Shown: positions 1-10,500 of the stretch, piece after piece
Layout: every line of letters begins with the position of its first letter
Position numbering within the stretch: position 1 is the first letter of the stretch
NCBI GenBank assembly: GCA_021186555.1
Contig: JAJKFL010000013.1
Coordinates: 40,859,144 to 40,923,143, forward strand
Origin: Reticulitermes speratus
Lineage: Eukaryota; Arthropoda; Insecta; Blattodea; Rhinotermitidae
Length of the DNA: 64,000 nucleotides
Direction of reading: 5' to 3'
Notes under the pieces: model-generated
Seen by the model: only the letters and a program-made list of their open reading frames with translations
Database searches by the model: none
Told to the model about the DNA's origin: nothing
Translations under genes and position numbers: made by a program

Positions 1-1239
1 CATGCACTACGTATTTATGTAGAAGTGCACAAATCTCACGTTTCCAAATTCAACTACTGCATTATGCTGTATAGGAAAGAAAAGGACGTAAATAAAATTA
101 ACCGGAAGGCGCAAACCGTAAAAATACCGGTTTCGAGGTAAACGGAGTATTTCAACGAACTCCATTTCCATTTGAAAATTACAGAGCCATATAGTAATTT
201 TTACGTATATATAAATAATCCAAATTAGACCTGCTTTAACCCTTCATCTACGCTGGGATTTAAATGGGAACTACTGTCCAGGACGGAGAAGTTTTGTAAT
301 TTATATTACACTTAAATGCATCCACGACCGTACGGTGCACCAAGGCTGGCGAGATGTCATGAATTAAAGGTCCGTACAGTGCACTGGGGCCGGCATTCAA
401 GGATTAAGGTCGTATCAAGATCTATTACAATCTTAGGCACACATTTTTCTGCAAACCCTAAATAATTTCAGCGGCAAACACATTTTTAAAATACCAAACA
501 AATGTCATTTCAATTTCCACTCCGCCGTTTAACCACGTTACCTCCCGTAATGACCATGGCAAACGTTTCTGCCTAAAGATCATCCAACAGCGCCGTGGAA
601 GGCGGCAACTTCTCCGACTCAGGTGTGTAGTATAGTATCTAAACACGATCATGCAGGCGAAAATCAGCAGACTTCAGAGTGAAGTCACTGTCGCATGAAT
701 TCATTGTGACAAGTACGATACTGTTACGGGCGACAGTGCACAATGACGTGTGGGATCTGGTCAGAATATCACAGCAGGTCGATTCTCTAGCACGATTCAT
801 TCTAAACTTCGCCTCACAACAGCAATTTGATACTTATAAAAGAAATATTTTAAACATGGAAACCACACTCAAAGTTTAGTTTAGTCTCAAGCCCAGCAAT
901 GGCGAGAACAAAACTGACCAAATTCAACTGATACTCACGACGCAATCAGCTAACAGCACTTACCCTACGCCGCAGAGTCCTTCTTGAGAAGGTAACAGCT
1001 GCTCAGTTAGGCAAGAAACTGCTTTCAATCCACAACCTACCCCATTTCCATAACACCCATTTTAATATTATCCTATACCTACGTCTAGGTCTGAACAGAT
1101 TCAAATTCGAGAAATAAGTCCTACCATTCAGTTCAAAATTCATCATCTTCCCATGCCCAATCTAAAACCCGTAAGATACAAAGTGTAATTTTACCCAGAG
1201 TGTGGTCGTCCGGACGGACACTGTGTAGTTTCGGGGGAC

Positions 1240-1345
1240 CTCCTGCCGCGATCGTCTGGGCCTTTCAGCATGAAAGATCAAAAAGGTTCCTCCAAAACGT
1301 TGGTACATACCTACCCAGCTGGACAGCGTCATATCCCAGAGGACC
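1240..1345 (-). repeat. WDVTPC-type interspersed repeat, copy 1
   Basis: The minus strand reads VLWDMTLSSWVGMYQRFGGT. This matches the peptide of copies at about 16270-16350 and 25445-25515. The shared pattern is WD-T-C/S--V--(Y/H)RRFGGT. I recognise the phrase from many insect genome ORFs, where it marks an interspersed repeat rather than a host gene, but I cannot name the family. Confidence 0.5.
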
Positions 1346-1590
1346 TTAACCCATGACATTCACTGCCGTGATAACCTCAAATTGCATGCAGTTTTACCTG
1401 TTTGTGTCTAAAATGTGGTCTCTTCAAACTAAGGGCTGAACAGTGATTGCAGGTGCTTGACGGCAAAGTGCTCAAGAACGTATTTCGACTGCAGCAACAG
1501 AAAATTAGAAAATTGCGTTTAAGGACTTCATAATTTACACTCATCACCTACAACTATGAAAGTAATCATATCAACGATGATGATATGTTG

Positions 1591-1604
1591 GGGGGGGGGG
1601 GGGG
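1591..1604 (+). repeat. Poly-G run
   Basis: About 14 consecutive G between AT-rich flanks. The length is likely to vary between individuals or assemblies. Confidence 0.8.
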
Positions 1605-1812
1605 CTGCACGCATGGAGATGAAAAATACACATAAAATTCCGATCGACAAATCTCAAAGAAAGGGCAATAGGATATTCACGCGTAGACTAGTAGATCAAA
1701 AGAAAATGGGTCTTCACTGGATGTGAAGGCCTGGAAAGAATTTAATTGGCTCGGGTATGATGAAGTGGTGGGATGTTGTGAACACTGTAATGAACTAATT
1801 TTTTTTTAAAAA

Positions 1813-2247
1813 CAACCAACTAATGCACATTAAATGTCACTATTTATTTAGTTGACATTACCCCTTGTCTTTAGGCTCCGACCGGTTTGACCCACATAAT
1901 ATTTATTACATGTGTTACATCTTATACTGTAGATCCCATTGTTTGTGTATTTGTCATTGTTATGGCTATGGGTATTGAGTCTGTTGTGTATTGTGTTATT
2001 AACACGGAATGTAATCTTTAGATTTGTGTTTTTGAAGATATTTGTGACCTTTCTTATTATTGGGTTGTGATATTCAAATGTGATCCATTTTTTATTGTTG
2101 TTATGTTGTATTTTTTGTGTGTCATCTATTGTGCTGTTTATTTTGTTTTTGATATGGTTGTTTAGTCTTTCTATTAATGTGATTGGATTGGGGGTAGTGT
2201 CAACTAAATAAATAGTGACATTAATGTGCATTAGTTGGTTTTGTTTC
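1813..2247 (-). mobile_element. Penelope-like element fragment inside inverted arms
   Basis: Two arms of about 50 bp (1813-1864 and 2190-2247) are near-perfect inverted repeats reading CCAACTAATGCACATTAA then TGTCACTATTTATTTAGTTG. Between them the minus strand encodes a linker (WITFEYHNPIIRKVTNIF, then TNLKITFRVNNTIHNRL) and the start of a GIY-YIG endonuclease (GIYSIRCNTCNKYYVGQTGR). That order, thumb/linker then a CxxC-bearing GIY-YIG domain, is the C-terminal part of Penelope-like retroelements. The reading frame is cut right after KTR by the arm, so the endonuclease is broken and lacks its later catalytic residues. Confidence 0.7.
1864..2190 (-). pseudogene. Truncated Penelope-like GIY-YIG endonuclease reading frame
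   Basis: This open stretch on the minus strand runs from TTPNPITLIERLNNHIKNK to VGQTGRSLKTR. The CNTCNKYY segment is the zinc-finger-like CxxC seen in Penelope endonucleases before YVGQTGR. The reverse transcriptase core is missing upstream, and the second half of the endonuclease is missing downstream. It is a relic and not expected to be functional. Confidence 0.65.
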
Positions 2248-2354
2248 AAAAAATAGAGTGAAAATGCACGGTGATGATGGTATAAAAAAACTGTAATGAA
2301 CATTCGGATTCCAAAAAAGGCAAGGGATTCCTCCACAATTTCTCAAGCAACCTG

Positions 2355-2398
2355 TTGTTGTTGTTGTTGCTGCTGCTGTTAGTTGCCGTCGTCGTCAA
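2355..2398 (+). repeat. Degenerate GTT/GCT/GTC trinucleotide repeat
   Basis: A run of GTT repeats passes into GCT repeats, then GCCGTCGTCGTC. It is non-coding in context and lies in intron 5. Confidence 0.7.
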
Positions 2399-3340
2399 TG
2401 GTAGCTTATTGTCCCATCTAACCACGGGAAAATACATGATTACAGCCTTACTAATAAAACGTATTAACTTTTTAATTGACAAATACGGCGCAATCACTTA
2501 CGCACAAAAAAGCTACAAGGTACCAGTGGGAAACAAAGTCCAGAGGTTCGGCCAAAGGACGTTACGCTAAGCGACCAATTTTTCGGAACCACATCCGCCA
2601 AACAAACCCCGAAGTAGATCACCAAGTCACAGAAAAGCACAACCGCGACAGATTCTAGTCCGTTATCAGCTGCGCTTCCGAAACAAACAAGAAATGACTA
2701 AAGGTCGACGTTTCTTAGATCGGTGTTTACCTTGCAAGACTTCGGCATTAAGCCAGTCTGGCAACATCGGGGCCGAGTTCCAAAACGAACTGTCAACAAA
2801 CAGGAATGTAACACAGACGGTTAAATGTACAGGTAAGGCTGCCAGAAGCAAGCACACTATCCCATTCGCAAATCATGCCAGCTCCATTATTACTCGCACA
2901 TACTTAACATAAATCACTACGAGCGCTCATTTGTAATCTGTCCAAACGCAACACATCCAGAACCTCAATGAAACAAACTGTTTTGTTACAATACCACACG
3001 AATCACTGTATAGTTTAGACTTGGTGGTTCTCGGTTTATTAACGACTCTTTCCAAGTTGTTATGCATCAAATGGTAAGATGATTTGTGAAAGACGGACAT
3101 GCCACAGCGTTCAGACTGGCTCTGGGGCCCACCTAAACTACCCAACGTACATCCGAGAGCTCCTGGGATAAAAAGGCCGCGAAATGGGGCTGACCACTCT
3201 ATTTGGTGTCAAGGTTAAGAATGTGCTGAGCTACATCTCCAATTCCCCGTACGTCTTCGTAGCTTGGTGCTTAGTTAAGCACAAGGGTAACTTCACCTTT
3301 AAATATCGACAAGTAAGATCACTCACAAGGAAAGAAATTT

Positions 3341-3388
3341 GGGCATGAAAGCTCCCGAATATAAGGGCATGAAAGCTCCCGAATATAA
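3341..3388 (+). repeat. Two-copy 24-bp tandem duplication
   Basis: The 24-mer GGGCATGAAAGCTCCCGAAT-ATAA occurs twice in a row without a mismatch. Reads on both strands stay open through it, but no gene is recognised. Confidence 0.8.
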
Positions 3389-3849
3389 AACAACAGTGCT
3401 GATGAAACCAACCTCGACATTCGGTATACGTACAGAGTAGCGGTGGCAACCTGTGGATCTTGACCCTTTCCTAAGTGGCCCTTCGCCAAACCATTCGTGT
3501 CTCAGTGACCCGCAGTGAAAGAATGTTACGCAACACTGGTATACAGCGTATATTATTTCCAGCACATGGTATCCTAAAGACTAAGAGCCAGATACTCCGG
3601 CAGCGTCAGCAGTCAAGTCCACTACAACACGGTGTCAAGCGGATACGTACCTGTACTCTATCCATGTACGAATCCGCGCTAACGGCGATATTTCGAAGCA
3701 CATGTTAACAGTACATTGTTTTTAATTGCTTTCATTCTTACTGGTCTGAAAATGAGATCACTGTAGATCCGCAACGGCGCATTTCTGGACAAATACTGAC
3801 CTAACATATGACACATGCCTAGTCACGCACAGCACCATCCCTATGTGGT

Positions 3850-4085
3850 TCGTTCGATCCGTAGTGTCTTACGACAGGTCCATAGCCTCTTCCAAAGCGA
3901 GTTCTTCACAGAGCACAATCCAGTGCTCCCGCTTTCAATTCCCAGTATCCTCTCGCTGTAGCTGCTTACGTCTTCATCCTCTTCTTCCCGTAAATTCTAT
4001 CCCTCCTTCTATTTTGTCTTCACTGACGTGTTTCAGAAGGCAGTTCATACGGTGGTACGTCATAAAACAGGTACGTGCTTATTTC
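3850..4085 (-). pseudogene. Non-LTR retrotransposon ORF2 C-terminal tail (degenerate)
   Basis: The minus strand reads NCLLKHVSEDKIEGGIEFTG, then RRG, a stop, RRKQL and further stops. It lines up with the better-preserved copy at 47802-48160 ([33 protein letters not shown]). It is a 5'-truncated, stop-containing LINE copy. Confidence 0.65.
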
Positions 4086-4329
4086 TGAAGGACTGCATGA
4101 GCGTTTCTACGATGTAACGGATGCAGAACAATATCATTTCCGTTTAGTTTCGTGTCACTAAAGAAAATAATTATGACTGCACTCTGTTCACATAAATTTC
4201 ATTTACTGGCCCATTTTTAACTTTTACTGTCCGGCATGTGTTTAATGTTTATAAACACGGTTCCCACACAACAATACGTAGTTAACCCAGTTCCGCACTA
4301 TGATCGAGCCCAGTGTATTCCAAATAAAT

Positions 4330-4377
4330 ATGAAAAATGGGGTCACAAAACCCAAATTTTGTGACCCCATTTTTCAT
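4330..4377. repeat. Perfect 21-bp hairpin
   Basis: The left arm 4330-4350 (ATGAAAAATGGGGTCACAAAA) and right arm 4357-4377 are exact reverse complements around a 6-base loop, CCCAAA. No target duplication or element around it is obvious. Confidence 0.9.
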
Positions 4378-7336
4378 AGCGAAACTATAACCAAACGAAA
4401 CTCAGTTGCTACACAAAATTGTAATTGTCACTATTCTTATCTTATTAGTGTCAACACTACAGTAAGTATACAGCTTATATATTGATCGAAAGCCTATCCT
4501 GGCTTTAAAAAACAAGCCTTGTGCATTACAAATGTCCCAAAATCAACTACACAATGAGCATCAACATCACAGTGACACACACAATATTCTATTACAAAAA
4601 AAAATTAGCGTTAAAATAATTTCCGTCAACATTTAAATATTTCTGAAAGCTAAGTATTTTTCAACGTAAAAGTTTGACAATGAATCGGGTTATGTAAATG
4701 AAGGGTGATGATGTAACTGGGGCTCTGATTAATATACACCTCGCTTCTTTAATTGAATTTCATCACAATTATTTCGGTCTTAACACTACGCAGCAGGTCT
4801 GGAAGTTCACGCCTGTCTGACGCCAGATTTCCAGACAAGTACGTGAAACAGACACCGCAATTTCCTGCTTCTTACAAAGAGGTTAACATTTTGCAAGTGT
4901 TTGTGCTTCGACGAGAGAACTAGGTCAAATGACGTCACAAAGTCAATCAAGTTTAAATCGCCCTCCTCTCGCGAATTCGGGGTTCTTTTTTACGGCCAAG
5001 CGACGAAGAGGCAATTAGAAACCCAATTCAAAACTGCAACTCACGACCGCTGAGGGCCGCGTCTCTTACAACGTTGTCTTAACATGGGTGAGATCGCTGT
5101 GTTTTCGGCATTCAGCGTGGGAAAGACATGTTTCGACCACCGCAAACTACACTTCAAGTTTCGACCTTCAAGCACAGCAACTCTGCACGAACTGACCAAT
5201 TTAACTACAGCAGAAGCAGATGTAACCTTCATTCCAGAATGCCGTGGCGTGACAATACTACACATTAAGCTACGGGACATAACAGCTTACATCTACAATG
5301 CTGGGACTGTGAGTAAATTAATTTGGCATTCTGCAATGTGCGTCCACGTCATTGCGTAATCTGTCAACAACCACAACACGGAGTTTCACAAAGCCCATCT
5401 CAGTTAATGGAAAACCCTGCCTCAAGGATTTCAAGGGAATCATTACTGTTACATATAACGGATTCCAAACTGGCAAACCCCCATTTCACATTACCAGAAT
5501 ATCGTTCGTTACCTCTTTCACATAAACTGGTCAGAAACAAGTACATTCCTCACAGATGGCGGAATCCTAAACGACAAAAATATGAAGATAACACAAAGCA
5601 CTTTTGGTTTCATACTCTTTCCTTGCCAGCTTATGGTGCAGTCTGTTGGCAGTAAATATTTCAAAACAAATTGCCACCACAGAGACATGCACATTCGCAC
5701 ACTACCAAATTCCAGACTTAGGCATAACAATATTATAATAAATAAATAATACCATGGCAACAACATTTGCGAGTTCAGGGTCTGAAAAGTTAAGACCCAT
5801 TTTCATACCCTGTCATCCACTTCTACGTCTGACAAATACGTACTAATTACCGCCACAGATATCGGGTCACATTGTGGTTTGTAAAGGTCTCTGCAAATGT
5901 GTGATAATAATTAGATTTTTAGGGGTAACAATGTCAGAAATGATAAAGATATGAAGTTGAATTAGAAATATTATGTTCTGTCTTCTCCGGCTCATCTCAA
6001 TTCCTTTTGCAAACATTAAACCTATGCTGATGAAGTAAACCAATGGCTGCATCTTTGAAACGAGAGCATTCAAACATTTGACGCCATGTTTTGACAAGAC
6101 CAATGTTCAGAATCGCATAACTGTGCTGCCTGGGCCCCAAAGCCTTGTAACAATGCGCTCATAACGCGTCGTTAAATGAAAAGAGAAACAACAAGAATAA
6201 GTCTAGAAGAGAATATTAGCTTATTAATCAGATAGCAGTGTCTTACTTTGTAAGTTGTTTTAGGTCTCGCTCAGTTCAGGGCTGCGAGACTCATAAAAGC
6301 TTGCTGGTACACCTTCTACCAACATTCACACCCTCACTTCTACGGTGTAACTGCGTTTTCACACTGGCCCTCCACACTCTAGTAGCAAGTATATGTACCG
6401 TCAGGTTCAACACTAAAAACACTGCATACTGTCCACATTGCACATCTGTGTGTTTTGAATGATTCTCACAATAACAAGCAATCGTTTCCCTACATAAAAT
6501 TCACCCACTGTTCTTTATAACGGCTGCAATCCGTGTTCTCTGCGAGGTAACAACTGATTATGTACAACTAGTACAAAGCACACTTAAATTTCAACGGGAA
6601 ATTCTGACAATTCCCGTCTACAGCTACGATTTCCACAGACAACCCTTTAGTTCAATCGTTTATATGTATTATAATCCTGGAGGCATACTATGAGATCACA
6701 GTTTCGCTGAATATTCACGCCATGAAATGTAATTAAGAGACAGCCTGATACATGTTATCGGTAAAGTACGGCGCTGAAATGCCGATCGAAGCATTGTACC
6801 TCGTTACTGCATCATAACGACAGATTGTTTTCGACAATCACTGCCACTTGGCGTACCATCGCCTATAATAATATATAAAGAAGCGTATTATATTGTGATA
6901 ATCGTAATAGAGCATATAGCTCCGATTTCATCACTCTAATAACACGTCGCGAAGGATTACAATGCCTTTATCACATCACCCTATTATTTCGTAAATGATG
7001 TAGGCGCAATTCCGTCTCCGAAAAGTTACAGTACAAGCGGAACAAATCCCAGAATTTAGGCACCTTACGAAAAGTAGTCCCTGTACAGCACACCATTAAG
7101 GCCTATCGGGGAAGTGAGACAGAGCTCTAAGCATTCTTAACGCCAGTATTCAATGGAGGTGAGGGAATGGGTGCACACTTCCACCGTAATATCACCAATG
7201 AAAAGATGACTGGTGTACTTTATACAGGAAATGAATGGACCCCAGAGTCAGTCTCGGTGTGGTAGTGAAAGAAACATGCTGCCCCTCCATGTTACCACAA
7301 TGAGCTATCTAGAAAAACGCGTCGGGCGACACTTAC

Positions 7337-7550
7337 CGTGAGGGTAGGCAATACAAGATGCGATGGTCTTGGACACTGCACCAGCCATCATGAACTCGAG
7401 GAAATCTCTGGAGGACTTGGAGTCGGTAGGTAGACCCGCTCGATATGCCATCAGTTTCGCTTTGATGGCTTCGTAGATAACGAAATGAACCACTGTCTCC
7501 GAAATTCCAAAGTAAGAGGCAGTGATGCCCTTGTAGAAGCCTACCAAACC
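7337..7550 (-). CDS. Rim2: Rim2 coding exon 5 (helices 4-5 and start of third signature)
   Basis: This 214-nt exon has a TTGATCCCCAG acceptor and a CACG|GTAAGT donor. It encodes residues 208-278. [27 protein letters not shown] closes repeat 2 and forms helix 4 with the ETxxHFxIYE block of the branch. [23 protein letters not shown] is helix 5 and the first residues of the third signature. The final single G should join an AA-starting exon to make E of PHEVxRTR. No such exon was found between 1 and 7336. Confidence 0.94.
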
Positions 7551-10500
7551 CTGGGGATCAATAGAACACACTTCAGAAAACACCTCCTCAACAATCTGCA
7601 GAAGTTTCTCAAACAGGAAATTCCAACTTTTTTGAGGTCAAGGAGCCCTGTAATTAAACACGCCGCAATATTCTGTGGGTCGCCCTCGGTGGACTAGTGG
7701 TTAGCGTGCTCGCCACTGGACCCAAGGTTCGCGACCGAGGTCGATGGATTTTTAAGGGTGATAAAAATCCGGAGCACCACTTCCTTCGGAGGGGCAGTAA
7801 AGCCGTCGGTCCCATGTCGTAGAACCTTACGGGCATGAATACAAATGTTTCGTAAGCTAAATTCAAAGCCTCCATTTCTCACCCAAGTCTCCTGACTGCC
7901 AGCCAGATGGCTCTGGCGGACACATCAGGATCGATAGAACAGTAGCGCAGCCAGTTGCCCAGTCACCAACTGCCACGAATGCGCACTACTTAGTAACCTC
8001 GGAAAGAGGAGGCAAGAGGAGGCCCGAGCCCATATAGGGCTGTTGAGCCATGGTTATTATTATTATATATTAATATTCTGTGGGCCACAACCCTGTGTAT
8101 ATTCTTCTCCCTCTTTCTGTAGTAAATATAGCTACTGTGAGGTGGTTCCTCACAGCACATTTTCATGACGCGCCCCATTTTCAAAAACGAGATTCTGGAA
8201 ACCGAATCATTGTCGGTATAAACATAACATCAGTTGTCCTAGTGGAGATCAGGCACTACCTGATACTAAAAAATGTCATGTACGTATAATCATTATTACA
8301 TCTGGGTTGGGGAAAACTAAATAAACTTTCACTGAGTACAGCCAGGTGCAGGACAGGATACGAAAACTTTGGAGAAGGCCACAGTTGCGATATCGTGCCA
8401 GCTGGCTGAGCCTACAGCATCTTCATGCGAAAGATTATTGTCAGGGGCATAATCAATTGTTTCGGAGAAGGCGCACATCAGTGACATACTTTCAGCCACA
8501 GAACGACAACGAGAAACCAGTGACTAACTATTAGCGCACTGTCAAATTACATCAATGTGTAAACCGCTAAACGACATGGACTCCCGTTAAAACATAGTAC
8601 CAAACGATACGCACTGCAGTGCAGCGGTTAGCATTTCCGCTTCTTGCTTGGAAAAGTTCCAGCACGAAGTTCGGTTGTAAGACCTACTATCCAAAGTATT
8701 TTCACAGATCTTCTCCGTCCCCCAAGCAATCCTGTCTTACGGAGTGCGACAGCCGCGTCCGTAGGTGTGACAGCCGACATAAAGCCTATGTCGCTGACAT
8801 CTAGGCGGATAGAACAGCCACTTACATGTTTAGTCATCTCTTATTACACAAGGACGTCAGATGGTCTCACTGCACTTGTGAAATGTATTCCGTTAAATAA
8901 AGTGGGTTTATTGAAATTGTTTTGCAAAGCATACGTCATGAGAAAAAAAAATTCCGCCGGAAGTTTTGTACAAAAAATCCCACGTTAATACTGTCATGCA
9001 ACAGAGTGTATACAGTAGTGGGAAAATTTCAAATGAGACGTTCAGTGGTGGCCTAAAAAGTAAATACGAGAACTTGTGTCTTTCTCGGATGGGTCATGGT
9101 GACATTAAACAGGGCGGTAAACAGTCAAAGCTACAAACATTGGTGTTGCAACAATCCTAATGCTGCTGCTCGTGGAGTTCTTTCATATGAACTTAAAATT
9201 TGGATATGTTCAACAATCTCCAACTAATGCACATAAACTTTTTCACAATAGTTTATTCTTAAAATTCCCCTATACGTATTTCGGTGGTTTAAACCACCAT
9301 CTTCAGGGGGTCATAGAGATTATTATGCATAGATACAATGAAGATTGTGGTTTAAACCACCGAAATACGTATAGGGAAATTTTAAGAATAAACTATTGTG
9401 AAAAAGTTTATGTGCTTTAGTTGGTGTTTATTGAACATATCTTAATTGAAAATGCACGGTAAATACAATGTTAAGTTTAAAATCTGGAGTTTGGTGTGCA
9501 GATGAGCTCTCCAAAAATAAAACCCGCAACTTCCCCCCCCCCCCCCCCCAAGAAACACATTCCGACCATTCGGCTACATTAATTCCCACGCCATTATTCA
9601 GGAAATTAACAGAAGAGGAGAAAATGTTGGGCAATACCACTTTATTTGCAAGAAATAAAAGACAGTTTTATAAGAGAAGTCCTAATATAAATACTTTCAT
9701 AGGGCGCGAGGCCTGCTCAGAAGTTGGAGGTCGGCACTTCGAGGCTGTACTGTGAAGTCTGGTACTTTGAACTGCAAGGGAAACACAGAATTTAACTTTC
9801 GGTCGCATGCAAGCTTCGTACGCGATAAACATAATCAATGAAGGAGGGCATACCACAGTATCGCCATTTAAATTTACCGAATCCAGGGGCTTTTTCACCT
9901 TCCGTCTCCTATTTCTTTCTTCCTTTTTTTCAAATGTTCCCTATGAAGGGTGTCCATAAAGTCCTGATATAATCTGTTACTGTGCAAATCAAGAATCGAT
10001 TTCTCGGTAGGTCCAAACTTGTAAAATTTTTTTTTTCAAACTCTTCTCTTGTTTTCTCCCTTGGACACTACTGCCACACGTTCTTATACATTCATTGTAC
10101 ACGAAGTCCTGGAAAAAAAATACATGTTATTACTACGTCTATAAATTACACAGGCACCGTATGGACACCCTACACGTTACATTTTAATACGACGTGTTAC
10201 GTGCGGCGAAGGACTGAACCAAGTGACGCTCACGACTTTCCCCATTCATCACTCCGATATACAGGGCATACACAAAAGAATGGTGCGGTTTCAAAAGTGA
10301 ATAAAAAATTTGTCTCACATTACACGGGCACAACATACACCGTGAGCGGCGGCAACTGTCCAAGTTTCTCATGCGCTACCAGCAGTTCGCTTCTCATGCT
10401 TACTGCGTGGCCGCGTGGCCAGTTTAAGGGAAATGCGCTGGATCGGACGTGCTGCTGCAAATGGAGACAAGAACCTTCTCCCTTGGCCACCCCGTTCGCC

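Larger units (their letters stand above)
1..7336 (-). other. Rim2 intron 5, left part (open at window start)
   Basis: I searched for the expected last exon (rest of PHEVxRTRLR and the RQIPNTAIMMATYE block) on the minus strand and did not see it, so this interval is read as intron. It holds a Penelope-like fragment (1813-2247), a LINE tail (3850-4085), a perfect hairpin (4330-4377), a copy of the WDVTPC repeat (about 1240-1345) and simple repeats. I recognise nothing at 1-1160 or 4400-7336. Confidence 0.6.

Noticed and set aside
5041..5359. Overlapping open frames on both strands
   Set aside because: Neither translation shows a domain, and the two cannot both be coding. Treated as chance.
1..7336. 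Expected final Rim2 exon
   Set aside because: I looked for the rest of the third signature and the RQIPNTAIMMATYE block on the minus strand and saw no match, so no exon is reported here.
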